Origin: Hyphomicrobium_A sp964620915
Lineage (GTDB): Bacteria; Pseudomonadota; Alphaproteobacteria; Rhizobiales; Hyphomicrobiaceae
Length of the DNA stretch: 58,151 nucleotides
Direction: 5' to 3'
Assembly (NCBI GenBank): GCA_964620915.1
Contig: CAZUKP010000014.1
Span: 1 to 58,151, forward strand
The notes beneath the pieces are model-generated. The model did no database searches. It saw only the letters and a list, made by a program, of their open reading frames with translations, and was not told the origin of the DNA. Position 1 is the stretch's first letter. Every line of letters starts with the position of its first letter. The translations under genes and the position numbers were made by a program. Of the stretch, positions 19,001 to 27,337 are shown piece by piece.

Positions 19001-19755
19001 TGGCTGACTCAACAGACGCCGGCCAAGCCTTCAAGCTCATTGGTTTCTATCCCAACGTAAAAGGTGGGCGCGTTCGTCTTGAAGTCAATCTCGATGGTAA
19101 GGGTGAGGCTGAGAAGACAGGGATCTTATGGGTTGAGGACTTCGCGATCCTCGGCGACCCAGTCGTATCCGAGGTCTTCAGCGGCGCTAATGACGGGCGC
19201 CCAGCCATCCAGAGCGGCGGAACGGGCCAAAGGCGCGTCGTGCGCGAGGTGTTCGAGTTCAACAAGATGCGCGTGCCGTTTTCGGTCGGTTATGGCCAGT
19301 TCGTGATGGAAGAGTCTTACCTGAGGGGGCCGGTACTTGGGGCATCGATCCGGGGCAAGGTCGACTACAAGATGCAGCGAGTGAACCTCGGTGGCACATA
19401 TGTGCCTCTGCAGGGGCTCAATAGCGCTTTTTGCGATATTCCAATCGTCGGTCCGATCCTGACCGGGCCAAAGTGCGAAGGCATGCTGGGCATTACCTTC
19501 GCGATCCAGGGCGGGATGAACAATCCGCAAGTGATCGTCAATCCGTTCTCGCTTGTTGCGCCAGGGATTTTCCGCGACATCTTCCAAATGACGAATCCCA
19601 ATCCGCGGGTTCGCCGCCGCGACGACGCTCCTGGCGCTCCGGCTGATCAACGAGTGCGTGCGTCGAGCACGGCGACGCGGGGGGAATCGACCACCGATAC
19701 GCGCGCCATTACCGATACAATCGACGGCTGGTCGTCTGAAACCACCAACAAGTGA
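16015..19755 (+). CDS. AsmA/YhdP-like envelope protein
   Basis: A 1246-residue protein with one N-terminal transmembrane helix (about residues 53-75, FILAPVLMLAVLVIGLGY) and a long periplasmic body of beta-rich repeats. The pattern fits the DUF3971/AsmA-like C-terminal (YhdP) family, which bridges the periplasm and is implicated in phospholipid transport to the outer membrane. The last 200 residues (from about VEDFAILGDP to PFSLVAPGIFRD) carry the conserved AsmA-like tail. The start is uncertain: GTG 16015 has no good ribosome site and GTG 16039 is an alternative. It converges on tyrS. Confidence 0.85.
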   Translation: MGAGLNRNVTHESAPGTTTQGRRPKAQGGLRYGLSTAANVADRILHVLGRSVFILAPVLMLAVLVIGLGYVRLRHGPISLEFLVAPIERGINAELGGNTADIEDAVVSLTETGGFEFRLRNLSITEPDGDVIASAPFAAVELSTAALWSGRIVPSRVDLIKPRLFVFYSEDQGLSMSFSRTPRIEGDDAAPDETANDGTGDSLVAPTPAPAIRPGPVQEGPLKRIDLARVVTEMSSRARQRLDASSYLKQVGLRDATVVLEYGGRTTEWHVPEIALDLMHASQRSVISGRATIASGASPWKLTFQTDEQEGSGTLNLRTTVSGLVPRHLSPAVPELSLLQAFDMPVAIDSTMQLSRQGDIRSATVDLQIGKGSLRLPALPDTPLEIEDGRFKANYESGTQRVVLLPSTLNWRGSHVTLGGNMAFEDGAQPAWRYQLKALDGEFAAKELGVGSVPLEAWEAEGRILPHRGEIELAEFHLKAGGGSIDMTGDLLAGVEPASTRLEGTISPMPLETFKAIWPKAIAPGAREWIGERVLGGKIDGGTFRFVSGEHFDPRESGQGTSEQRLSMAMEASSLSVSVIDGMPLLAAPRVLMRLENEGLEVSIPEASIILGEGHGVSLKAGRFTAADIMGDRPIGEIVFGTDASLGDVLDVLEQSPLTIVKEAGVSRENLEGKVDGEFKVTLPLVDDLAVSEINVAGTAHITDGRAKDFLGPYNIQGASITFDFTEKAVDATGEMLINGVLAKIGWQRIFDAPYDSQPPLRLTATLDNSDRNHLGLDINHIVQGEVPIELTITPGLKDQPAVHLRADLTNAELVLRNMSWRKPSGRSATLQCDISQDETHKTELQNFKVSGDDVAIEGWAAIGEDNRLQEFYFPHFSLNVVTRMEVQGKLGKDDVWKVKAHGPAFDGREFFRSLFSLGQLAKEGPKPRKPRDGLDLEAKIDTVIGFSEVTLRGVNLRLSKRGDAIESLDVRGTLDGGEPLVAVLRKEKGKPRKLLADSTDAGQAFKLIGFYPNVKGGRVRLEVNLDGKGEAEKTGILWVEDFAILGDPVVSEVFSGANDGRPAIQSGGTGQRRVVREVFEFNKMRVPFSVGYGQFVMEESYLRGPVLGASIRGKVDYKMQRVNLGGTYVPLQGLNSAFCDIPIVGPILTGPKCEGMLGITFAIQGGMNNPQVIVNPFSLVAPGIFRDIFQMTNPNPRVRRRDDAPGAPADQRVRASSTATRGESTTDTRAITDTIDGWSSETTNK

Positions 19756-19780
19756 GAATGGGTGGGCGCGTGCGCCACGC

Positions 19781-21034
19781 TCACACAGGCTTCAGTAAGA
19801 CGTGCTTCTTCTTGCCAAGCGATAGCTTGATCACGTCTCCGTCGATGAGGTCGGATGTCCTCACCTGTGCCTTTTCATCGGTGACGGCAGTGTCATTGAC
19901 TTTCAGGCCGCCCCCCTTGATCTGACGGCGGGCTTCTCCGTTCGATTTCACCAATCCGGATTGCACAAATGCCGTCAATACGCCAATGCCCTCGTCAAGT
20001 TCAGACTTCGCGATCTCAAAAGTAGGCAGATTTTGTGAGAGCGCACCTTGTTCGAAGGTCTTACGGGCAGCGTCCGCGGCAGCTTCAGCATTGTTGCGTC
20101 CGTGAAGGAGAGCGGTTGCCTCGGTGGCGAGAACCTTTTTCGCTTCATTGATTTCGGCCCCACCAAGTGCCGCCAAGCGCGCAATTTCATCAAGCGGAAG
20201 CGTCGTGAAGAGCTTCAGGAAGCGCTCAACGTCGGCGTCCTCGGTGTTGCGCCAATATTGCCAGTAATCATAGGCAGATAATTGCGCTTCGTTGAGCCAG
20301 ATGGCGCCTGAGGCAGTCTTGCCCATCTTCGCGCCGGACGCTGTCGTGAGTAGCGGGCAGGTCAATGCATAGAGCTGCGGTGTTCCCATCCGCCGGCCGA
20401 GGTCGATGCCATTGACGATGTTGCCCCATTGGTCTGAGCCGCCCATTTGCAGATTGCAGCCATATCGGCGTGCGAGCTCGACAAAGTCGTAGGCCTGCAG
20501 CAGCATGTAATTGAACTCGATGAACGACAGCTCCTGCTCGCGCTCTAGGCGCAGTTTGGCCGAATCCATCGTCAACATGCGGTTGACCGAGAAGTGGCGG
20601 CCCACGTCGCGCAAAAATTCGATGTAGTTGAGCGGGACGAGCCATTCTGCATTGTCGACTGTGCGCGCGTCCGTGTTGGCGTCGCCGAATGAGAGGAATT
20701 TGGCGAAGGCCTGGGCCATGCCGTTCTTGTTGGCCTCGATCTGTTCAAGCGAGAGTATCTTGCGCATCTCGTCCTTGCCCGAAGGGTCGCCGACGCGTGT
20801 CGTGGCGCCACCCATCAGCACAATTGGCTTGCCGCCGGTCTTCTGCAGCCAGTGCAGCATCATGATGGAAATCAGGCTGCCGACGTGGAGCGATGGGGCG
20901 GTGCAATCGTAGCCGACGTACCCCACGAGCTCGCCTTTGGCAGCAAGCGCATCGACGCCTTCCTCGTCCGAGCACTGGTGGATGAACCCGCGCTCGGTGA
21001 GGATCTGCAAGAAGTCTGATTTGTGCTTCGACAT
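19781..21034 (-). CDS. tyrS: tyrosyl-tRNA synthetase
   Basis: Class I aminoacyl-tRNA synthetase that charges tRNA-Tyr with tyrosine. The start at ATG 21034 gives 417 residues, the normal bacterial length. The frame stays open another 182 codons upstream but that stretch is antisense to anmK. The HIGH-type motif is HVGS (50-53) after GYDCTAPSL, and the KMSKS-type loop is KMGKT. The C-terminal 65 residues, with EARRQIKGGGLKVN, form the S4 RNA-binding domain. It is divergent from anmK with 72 bases between the starts. Confidence 0.97.
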   Translation of the reverse strand: MSKHKSDFLQILTERGFIHQCSDEEGVDALAAKGELVGYVGYDCTAPSLHVGSLISIMMLHWLQKTGGKPIVLMGGATTRVGDPSGKDEMRKILSLEQIEANKNGMAQAFAKFLSFGDANTDARTVDNAEWLVPLNYIEFLRDVGRHFSVNRMLTMDSAKLRLEREQELSFIEFNYMLLQAYDFVELARRYGCNLQMGGSDQWGNIVNGIDLGRRMGTPQLYALTCPLLTTASGAKMGKTASGAIWLNEAQLSAYDYWQYWRNTEDADVERFLKLFTTLPLDEIARLAALGGAEINEAKKVLATEATALLHGRNNAEAAADAARKTFEQGALSQNLPTFEIAKSELDEGIGVLTAFVQSGLVKSNGEARRQIKGGGLKVNDTAVTDEKAQVRTSDLIDGDVIKLSLGKKKHVLLKPV

Positions 21035-21106
21035 GGTTCCGTTTTGACTGGCTGGCCGATGCCACCAACGTCTATGTTGGCGGGGAACATGCACAGGAAG
21101 GGCCCC

Positions 21107-22216
21107 ATGGGCAAGTTGATGCGCGCGCTCGGTCTGATGAGCGGCACCTCGATGGACGGGATCGACATTGCTCTGATCGAGACCGATGGTGATCGGCAAG
21201 TGCGGCATGGAGCCGCCGCGACGTACCCTTATCCATCGGAACTCACAGAAAAGCTGCGTGAAGTCCTGGGCAGCGTGGGAACGCTCCAGGATCGCACGGG
21301 CCGGCAGGGAGGGCTGGCGGAATTGGAGCGATCGCTGACCGACCTCAACGCATCGGCGGTCGAACGCTTTCTCGACGTAAATGACATTGACCGCCGTTCT
21401 GTCGATCTGATCGGTTTCCACGGCCAGACCATCTGGCACGACCCAGCCCGGCACATGACGGTGCAACTCGGAGATGGTGAGCTTCTCGCGCGGCACACGG
21501 GTCTCAATGTCGTCTTCGACTTGCGTGCCGCCGATGTCTCTGCGGGAGGGCAGGGTGCGCCTCTCGTCCCCGCTTACCATCGCGCGCTGGCGATCGGCCT
21601 GGACAATCTGCCGGTGGTATTTGTCAACATCGGGGGCGTTGCGAATCTAACTTGGATCGGGGCGGGAGGGCGCATGGTTGCCTTCGACACGGGCCCCGGC
21701 AATGCGTTGCTAGATGATTGGATTTTGGCCCGCAAGGGGGCCTCGCAAGACACCGACGGGGCTATTTCAGCTCGTGGGCGGGTTGATGGAGGTGCATTGC
21801 GGGATTTCTTGACGAACAGTTATTTCGCATCGCCACCGCCGAAATCGCTCGATCGGAATACGTTTTCTGCAAAGCCGCTTGAGGATCTATCGCTGGAGGA
21901 CGGCGCCGCAACGCTTTGCGCCTTTGCCGCCGCGAGCATCGCACGCGCACGTGAACACATGCCCGAGGAGCCGAACATGTGGATCGTCTGTGGTGGCGGA
22001 CGCAGGAACAAGACCCTAATGGCTATGCTTGCCGCGTTTGTCGAGAACGCGGTTGTGCCGGCCGAAGCCCTTGGTCTCCACGGTGACTTCATCGAAGCGG
22101 AAGCGTGGGCCTATCTCGCGGTGCGCTCGGTGTTGGGTCTGCCCATCACTTTTCCGGAGACGACCGGCGTTTCTGCGCCGATGCAAGGCGGGGTCCTTGT
22201 CAACGCGCCACACTGA
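21107..22216 (+). CDS. anmK: anhydro-N-acetylmuramic acid kinase
   Basis: AnmK phosphorylates and opens 1,6-anhydro-MurNAc released by lytic transglycosylases, giving MurNAc-6-phosphate for cell-wall recycling. The start at ATG 21107 is chosen because AGGAAGG lies six bases upstream, giving 369 residues, the family norm. The ATP-binding opening GLMSGTSMDGID is present, then the sugar-site segments FHGQTIWHDP and FVNIGGVANLTWI, and the FDTGPGNALLDDW loop. The divergent arrangement with tyrS suggests a shared control region. Confidence 0.96.
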   Translation: MGKLMRALGLMSGTSMDGIDIALIETDGDRQVRHGAAATYPYPSELTEKLREVLGSVGTLQDRTGRQGGLAELERSLTDLNASAVERFLDVNDIDRRSVDLIGFHGQTIWHDPARHMTVQLGDGELLARHTGLNVVFDLRAADVSAGGQGAPLVPAYHRALAIGLDNLPVVFVNIGGVANLTWIGAGGRMVAFDTGPGNALLDDWILARKGASQDTDGAISARGRVDGGALRDFLTNSYFASPPPKSLDRNTFSAKPLEDLSLEDGAATLCAFAAASIARAREHMPEEPNMWIVCGGGRRNKTLMAMLAAFVENAVVPAEALGLHGDFIEAEAWAYLAVRSVLGLPITFPETTGVSAPMQGGVLVNAPH

Positions 22217-22224
22217 GCCAAGTG

Positions 22225-23226
22225 CTACTCAAGTAGCTCGCGCAATGTGCGCTCTAGTCCTTTTGTGACACGGGCCATCTTGCCATAGGCGAGCTTATCT
22301 GGCGTGTCGTTTGGCGTATGGTAGTACGGATAGCGAAAGAAGGACGTATCGGTGATCATGATCGCCGGGTAGCCAAACTCCGCAAACGACCAGTGATCCG
22401 ACCACCCGATGCCTTCAATGAAGTCCGGCGCGGTCCCGCCGATCGTTGGGAACTTCGTCGTCTGTCGAAATGCCCCGACAACCTCGTGAAGGAATGACCG
22501 CCCGCCAGGCAGCGCCACGAAGGCGATGAAATCAGCTGTCGTGGGGAAGAAGAGCCCAAACGGAGCCGGGTACTTTTGGCTATTGGGTTCATCGGAGTAT
22601 GCACCCAGCATTTCGAGCGACATCATACCGGCAACATTCTCGCCCCGCTGCTTGAGGTCTCGCGCATAGCGCCAGCTGCCCATGACAGGTGAGCGGTAGT
22701 AGGGCGACTCTTCATTGACGAAGAGTACCAGCCTCAAGGTTTTGTCCTTTGGCGCGAAGTCTTTGAGAAGGCGCGCAAGCTCCATAGTCACTGCAACGCC
22801 ACTCGCGTTGTCGTCGGCACCCGGGGCGGTCCCATCGGAGTCATAGTGCGCGCCGGCGACGATACTTGCGGTCGAAGGAGTCCCAGCAGGCGGCGGAATG
22901 ATCACCTCAATGTTGTGGACAGCTTTTCCGTCGACCTCAAACTCCTGTCGTCGCGGTGTATAGCCGAGGTCGCGAAGCTCCGACTCGATATAGGTGGCCG
23001 CTTCTTCCAAAGCCGCATAGTGGGCAATGTTGTGCGGCTTGCTGGCGATTGCGGTGACGTGCTGCTTGAGCCGCTTTGCTAGATCTTGTTCAGCGCTCGA
23101 CAGTGGCGGCAGTGGTCCGGTGTAGCTTTGTCCGGGAAGCTGCAGGGCATACCAGAGGAGTGCGGCTACGGCCACGATTGCAATAAAAAGTATGCCCGCG
23201 CACCACAGTGCTATGATCTTGACCAC
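22225..23226 (-). CDS. membrane-anchored M28-family metallopeptidase
   Basis: A 333-residue zinc aminopeptidase-like protein. One N-terminal transmembrane helix (4-26) anchors it, with the catalytic domain probably periplasmic. Zinc-ligand motifs are HYD (His127, Asp129), GADDNASG (Asp138/139) and NEES (Glu172 general base, Glu173), then later His residues in the DHWSF and YHTPNDT segments, as in M28 enzymes. The start is a GTG. Its stop lies eight bases from the convergent anmK stop. The natural substrate is unknown. Confidence 0.88.
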   Translation of the reverse strand: MVKIIALWCAGILFIAIVAVAALLWYALQLPGQSYTGPLPPLSSAEQDLAKRLKQHVTAIASKPHNIAHYAALEEAATYIESELRDLGYTPRRQEFEVDGKAVHNIEVIIPPPAGTPSTASIVAGAHYDSDGTAPGADDNASGVAVTMELARLLKDFAPKDKTLRLVLFVNEESPYYRSPVMGSWRYARDLKQRGENVAGMMSLEMLGAYSDEPNSQKYPAPFGLFFPTTADFIAFVALPGGRSFLHEVVGAFRQTTKFPTIGGTAPDFIEGIGWSDHWSFAEFGYPAIMITDTSFFRYPYYHTPNDTPDKLAYGKMARVTKGLERTLRELLE

Positions 23227-23259
23227 GCTAGAGGTCCCTCTGAGCGACCGGAGCGTGCA

Positions 23260-24003
23260 TCAGCTCCCCTGCTCTTCTTGTTGTCGCTCAGCGTCGCGCT
23301 GGCGTTGACGCTCGCGCTCTTGCTCGTTTTCGCGCTCCTTCTCCTTGGCGCGATCCTCTTCGGCCTGTGCCATGCGCTCGTCGAGGTATGTGCTGACGGC
23401 CTCTTTCAATTCGTCGATCTTGTTTTCGAAGAAGTGGTTGGCGCCCGGCACCACCTGATGCGTGATCTTGATGCCACGCTGGGTCTTGAGCCGCTGAGAG
23501 AGTTCGGCGACCGAGTTCGTCGGTACGACCCGGTCCTTGTCCCCATTGATCATGAGACCAGAGGACGGACACGGTGCAAGGAACGAAAAGTCATAGAGGT
23601 TGGAGGGCGGCGCCACGCAGATGAAGCCTTCGACCTCCGGACGGCGCATGAGCAGCTGCATGGCGATCCAGGTCCCAAATGAGACACCTGCAATCCAGCA
23701 GCTCTTGCTGTCCGGTTTGACGATCTGCAGCCAATCAAGTGCTGAGGCCGCATCCGACAGTTCGCCGGGACCGCCGTCCCAGACGCCCTGGCTGCGGCCG
23801 ACACCGCGGAAATTGAATCTCAGCACCGAGAAACCGCGTTCAACAAAGGTGTGGTAGAGCGTGTAGACCACCTGATTATTCATCGTCCCGCCAAATTGGG
23901 GGTGCGGGTGGAGGATCAGCGCGATGGGGCTGTCGGTGGCGGCCTCATGGTGGTAGCGGGCCTCGATGCGGCCTGCAGGCCCATTGATTATTAGCTCGGG
24001 CAT
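23260..24003 (-). CDS. alpha/beta hydrolase with charged C-terminal tail
   Basis: A 247-residue alpha/beta hydrolase. The pattern LHPHPQFGGTMNN, FRGVGRS and nucleophile elbow GVSFGT (Ser108) matches the YghX/UPF0227-like small hydrolases often annotated as alpha/beta hydrolase or dienelactone-hydrolase-like. The later NGDKDRVV (acid) and GANHFF (His) complete a triad. The last 35 residues are almost purely Glu, Arg, Gln and Asp repeats, predicted as a single highly charged helix, unusual for the family. It ends 33 bases before the M28 gene. Substrate unknown. Confidence 0.85.
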   Translation of the reverse strand: MPELIINGPAGRIEARYHHEAATDSPIALILHPHPQFGGTMNNQVVYTLYHTFVERGFSVLRFNFRGVGRSQGVWDGGPGELSDAASALDWLQIVKPDSKSCWIAGVSFGTWIAMQLLMRRPEVEGFICVAPPSNLYDFSFLAPCPSSGLMINGDKDRVVPTNSVAELSQRLKTQRGIKITHQVVPGANHFFENKIDELKEAVSTYLDERMAQAEEDRAKEKERENEQERERQRQRDAERQQEEQGS

Positions 24004-24086
24004 CCTGTCTCTCGGGTCTTTGTTGGGGGTTATCGGCTTACGGAGAAAGGCTCCGGCCGCGCTCTCGAACCTGTGATCCCGAAACC

Positions 24087-24115
24087 TTGACTTCAGGGCT
24101 CGGAATTTTCATATT
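24087..24115 (+). promoter_or_regulatory. candidate promoter of the iscR-suf operon
   Basis: TTGACT (24087-24092), a 17-base spacer and CATATT (24110-24115) give a plausible sigma-70-type promoter. Transcription would begin near 24122, directly before the ICE-like dyad at 24126-24142. That position would suit repression by a protein bound there. Assigned by hexamer matching only. Confidence 0.5.
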
Positions 24116-24125
24116 CCGCATAGAA

Positions 24126-24142
24126 CTTAGAATTATTCGAAA
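24126..24142 (+). promoter_or_regulatory. ICE/Irr-box-like dyad upstream of iscR
   Basis: CTTAGAA-TTA-TTCGAAA matches 12 of 14 dyad positions of the iron-control element described for rhizobial Irr, TTTAGAA-N3-TTCTAAA as I recall it. It lies just after the predicted transcription start and 124 bases before the iscR start codon. Irr sites on suf operons are known in Rhizobiales. The assignment here is by motif and context, without a profile score. Confidence 0.6.
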
Positions 24143-24266
24143 GAACGGTGTGGGCCTCGGAGTGCATGCCGTTCCTAGCGGTTGCGCTTCTTAGCACAAT
24201 GCCGGGTGGCAAATGCAAGAGGCACAGGCTGGCTGGGGAATTGGCGGCTGCTGGAGCGGGCGTAAA

Positions 24267-24725
24267 GTGGAACTGAATACCAAAGGTAGATATGCCGTCA
24301 TGGCGATGGCCGACCTTGCCAAATTCGGGCACGGCGAGGCTGTGCCACTGTCCGCAATCGCAGAGCGCCAGAACCTGTCTCTGGCTTACCTGGAGCAGAT
24401 CTTCATGCATCTGCGGCGGGCCGGGCTTGTTGAAAGTGCGCGCGGTCGCGGTGGCGGCTACACGCTGAGCCGGGCAGCGGGGCTCATCCGTATCGCCGAG
24501 ATCATGGGGGCAGTGCAGGAAGAAACGCGCATGACGCGCTGTCTTGACAGCGACGTGGGGTGCCTCGGCGAGCAGCGTTGCCTGACTCATGGTCTCTGGC
24601 ACGCGCTTGGAACGCATATCAGTGCGTTTCTCCGGAATGTCACGCTGCAGGAGGTGGTGGATGGCATCCCTCCAGCAAAGTTGGCAAAGGAGCCAACGAC
24701 GAGCGAACAGATGGCCGCCGAATGA
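24267..24725 (+). CDS. iscR: Rrf2-family Fe-S regulator, IscR type
   Basis: A 152-residue winged-helix regulator that senses Fe-S cluster status and controls the assembly operon it heads. The N-terminal HTH (LSAIAERQNLSLAYLEQIF) and wing (ARGRGGGYTLSR) are typical of Rrf2 proteins. Three cysteines, Cys92, Cys99 and Cys105, are in the cluster-ligand position; spacing is 6 and 5, against 5 and 5 in E. coli IscR. Translation most likely starts at GTG 24267 (VELNTKGRYAV), with GGAG 11 bases upstream. Its stop overlaps the next start as ATGA. Confidence 0.92.
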   Translation: MELNTKGRYAVMAMADLAKFGHGEAVPLSAIAERQNLSLAYLEQIFMHLRRAGLVESARGRGGGYTLSRAAGLIRIAEIMGAVQEETRMTRCLDSDVGCLGEQRCLTHGLWHALGTHISAFLRNVTLQEVVDGIPPAKLAKEPTTSEQMAAE

Positions 24726-25840
24726 CGAGTGAACGCACATACCTTGACCACAACGCGTCGATGCCGCTGCGCCAAGAAGCGCGCGCAGCCATGGCCGACG
24801 CGCTTGATGTGATGGGCAATCCCTCATCGGTTCATGGGGAAGGACGACGCGTGCGCGGTCTCGTTGAGGCGGCGCGCGAGCAGGTTGCACACCTCGTCAA
24901 TGCAAAGCCGAGTGAAGTTGTTTTCACCAGTGGTGCCACGGAAGCCAACAATTGGGTTCTGGCTGCCGGGTGGCAGGTTATTGCCGTTGCGGAGATTGAG
25001 CACGATTCGGTGCTTGGGCCAGCGCGCGCGTCTGGCGCCGATCTGATCGCGCTGCCGGTTTCAAAAGACGGCGTGGCGGGGATCAATGCGATTGCCGACA
25101 CGCTTGCTCCGAGACCCGGCATGTTGCTGACGCTGATGGTGGCAAACAACGAGACCGGTGTGGTTCAGCCCGTGGCCGAAGCTGCGGCGCTGGCCCGAGA
25201 GCACGGTGTTCTGGTGCACACTGACGCTGTGCAGGGGTCAGGGCGCATCCCGGTCGACTTCGCGGCGCTGGGCGTCGATGCAATGTCCCTTTCGGCGCAC
25301 AAGATGGGTGGTCCGCGAGGCGTGGGTGCGCTCGTCATTCGCGATGGCGTCACGCTGCCGGCCTTGATCAAAGGGGGCGGTCAAGAACGCCGCCGCCGTG
25401 GCGGGACCGAGAACGTTTCCGGCATTGCCGGATTTGGTGCCGCCGCTGAGGCGGCGACGAGCGATCACGCTGCTGCGGAACGCATGGCGGCGCTGCGCAT
25501 GAAGCTGGAATCCGGCGTTCTGCGCGCGACGCCAAATGCGGTCATTGTTGGCAAGGATGTTGACCGTATCGCCAATACCTCGTGCATCGTCGTTCCGGGC
25601 AAGTCTGCCGAAACGTTGGTGATCAAGCTCGACCTCCAAGGCATTGCCGTCAGTGCGGGTGCGGCGTGCTCTTCGGGCAAGGTCGGATCAAGCCATGTTC
25701 TCGAAGCCATGAATTTCGCGCCCGAATTGGCGCGCGCGGCCATCCGCGTGAGCCTGGGACCGCAGACACAAGATAAGGATATCGCCGCTTTCCTGGCGGC
25801 TTGGGAAAAGGTTGCAGGCGACGCGGTTCTTGCCGCGTGA
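24722..25840 (+). CDS. cysteine desulfurase, IscS/NifS type
   Basis: A PLP enzyme of 372 residues that takes sulfur from cysteine as a persulfide for Fe-S assembly. PLP lysine is Lys194 in SAHKMGG. The catalytic Cys316 sits in the long mobile loop GAACSSGKVGSSHVL, which places it in group I (IscS/NifS), distinct from the group II SufS later in the operon. GGGQERRRRGGTEN is the usual conserved segment. ATGA overlap with iscR indicates coupling. It is a second desulfurase in the same operon. Confidence 0.93.
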   Translation: MTSERTYLDHNASMPLRQEARAAMADALDVMGNPSSVHGEGRRVRGLVEAAREQVAHLVNAKPSEVVFTSGATEANNWVLAAGWQVIAVAEIEHDSVLGPARASGADLIALPVSKDGVAGINAIADTLAPRPGMLLTLMVANNETGVVQPVAEAAALAREHGVLVHTDAVQGSGRIPVDFAALGVDAMSLSAHKMGGPRGVGALVIRDGVTLPALIKGGGQERRRRGGTENVSGIAGFGAAAEAATSDHAAAERMAALRMKLESGVLRATPNAVIVGKDVDRIANTSCIVVPGKSAETLVIKLDLQGIAVSAGAACSSGKVGSSHVLEAMNFAPELARAAIRVSLGPQTQDKDIAAFLAAWEKVAGDAVLAA

Positions 25841-25867
25841 GCTTAGTGAAACGTGAAAGGGTGATTG

Positions 25868-27337
25868 ATGCCAGCAGTTGATGAGACGATCGAACAAGTC
25901 AAAAAGATCGACGTCGACCAGTATAAGTATGGCTTTAAGACCGACATCGAGACCGTCATGGCGCCGAAGGGCCTTGACGAGGGCACCGTGCACTTCATCT
26001 CGGAAAAGAAGGGCGAGCCGGCTTGGATGCTGGAGTGGCGGCTTGAGGCATTTCGCCGTTGGCAGAGCATGACCGAGCCGACGTGGGCCAAGGTGACCTA
26101 CCCGAAAATCGACTTTCAGGATCTCTACTACTATGCCGCTCCCAAATCGACTGAAGGCCCAAAGAGCCTGGACGAGGTCGATCCGGAATTGCTTGCGACG
26201 TATGCGAAGCTTGGCATTCCTCTGAAGGAGCAGGAAGTCTTGGCGGGTGTGCAGGGCGCGCGCGTCGCAGTCGACGCCGTCTTCGATTCTGTATCCGTCG
26301 TCACGACGTTCAAGGATGAGCTTGCCAAGGCGGGCGTCATTTTCTGTTCGATCTCCGAGGCCATCCGCGAGCACCCCGAACTCGTGAAGAAGTACTTGGG
26401 CTCGGTCGTGCCGCAAGGCGACAACTTCTACGCGGCGCTCAACTCGGCGGTGTTCTCCGACGGCTCATTCGTCTACGTGCCGGAAGGGGTGCGCTGCCCC
26501 ATGGAGCTATCGACCTACTTCCGCATTAATGCGGAGAAGACCGGCCAGTTCGAGCGCACGCTCATCATCGCCGACAAGGGTTCTTTCGTCTCCTACCTTG
26601 AGGGATGCACGGCACCGATGCGCGACGAGAACCAGTTGCATGCCGCCGTCGTTGAGCTGATCGCGCTGGACGATGCCGAGATCAAATACTCGACGGTGCA
26701 GAATTGGTACCCCGGCGACAAGTACGGCAAGGGCGGTGTTTACAACTTCGTGACGAAGCGTGGCGACTGCCGCGGCCATAACTCCAAGATCAGTTGGACA
26801 CAGGTCGAGACGGGTTCCGCCATCACGTGGAAGTACCCGAGCTGCATCCTGCGCGGCGATAACTCTCGCGGTGAGTTCTATTCGATCGCCGTCTCAAACG
26901 GCTACCAGCAGGTCGACAGTGGCACGAAGATGATCCATCTCGGTAAGAATTCCTCCAGCCGGATCATCTCAAAGGGGATCGCTGCGGGGTTCTCTGAGAA
27001 CACCTATCGCGGTCTCGTTTCCGCGCACCGCAAGGCGACAGGCGCGCGCAATTTCACTAACTGCGACTCCTTGCTGATCGGTGACAAGTGCGGTGCGCAC
27101 ACCGTTCCTTACATCGAGGCAAAGAACGCAAGCGCCCACTTCGAACACGAGGCGACCACCTCGAAGATCTCCGACGACACACTGTTCTATTGTCGTCAGC
27201 GTGGATTGAGCGAAGAGGAGGCGGTGGCGCTGATCGTCAATGGGTTCGTGCGCGATGTTTTGCAGAAGCTGCCCATGGAGTTCATGGCCGAGACACAAAA
27301 GCTGATCGGCATCTCTCTGGAAGGAAGCGTTGGTTGA
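25868..27337 (+). CDS. sufB: Fe-S scaffold subunit SufB
   Basis: SufB is the core of the SufBCD complex on which [4Fe-4S] clusters are built from SufS sulfur. The 489-residue protein has the family's N-terminal region and the right-handed beta-helix with characteristic segments YVPEGVRCPMELSTYF, FERTLIIADKGSFVSYLEG, and C-terminal NCDSLLIGDKCGAHTVPYIE. The start is ATG 25868, following GAAAGGGTG. The stop overlaps the start of the small membrane gene as TGATG. It is 27 bases after the IscS-type gene. Confidence 0.97.
   Translation: MPAVDETIEQVKKIDVDQYKYGFKTDIETVMAPKGLDEGTVHFISEKKGEPAWMLEWRLEAFRRWQSMTEPTWAKVTYPKIDFQDLYYYAAPKSTEGPKSLDEVDPELLATYAKLGIPLKEQEVLAGVQGARVAVDAVFDSVSVVTTFKDELAKAGVIFCSISEAIREHPELVKKYLGSVVPQGDNFYAALNSAVFSDGSFVYVPEGVRCPMELSTYFRINAEKTGQFERTLIIADKGSFVSYLEGCTAPMRDENQLHAAVVELIALDDAEIKYSTVQNWYPGDKYGKGGVYNFVTKRGDCRGHNSKISWTQVETGSAITWKYPSCILRGDNSRGEFYSIAVSNGYQQVDSGTKMIHLGKNSSSRIISKGIAAGFSENTYRGLVSAHRKATGARNFTNCDSLLIGDKCGAHTVPYIEAKNASAHFEHEATTSKISDDTLFYCRQRGLSEEEAVALIVNGFVRDVLQKLPMEFMAETQKLIGISLEGSVG

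Noticed and set aside
19756..19800. Hairpin near GTGGGCGCGTGCGCCAC between the AsmA-like gene and tyrS.
   Set aside because: It has a bulge and no T-run on either strand, so it is not a convincing intrinsic terminator.
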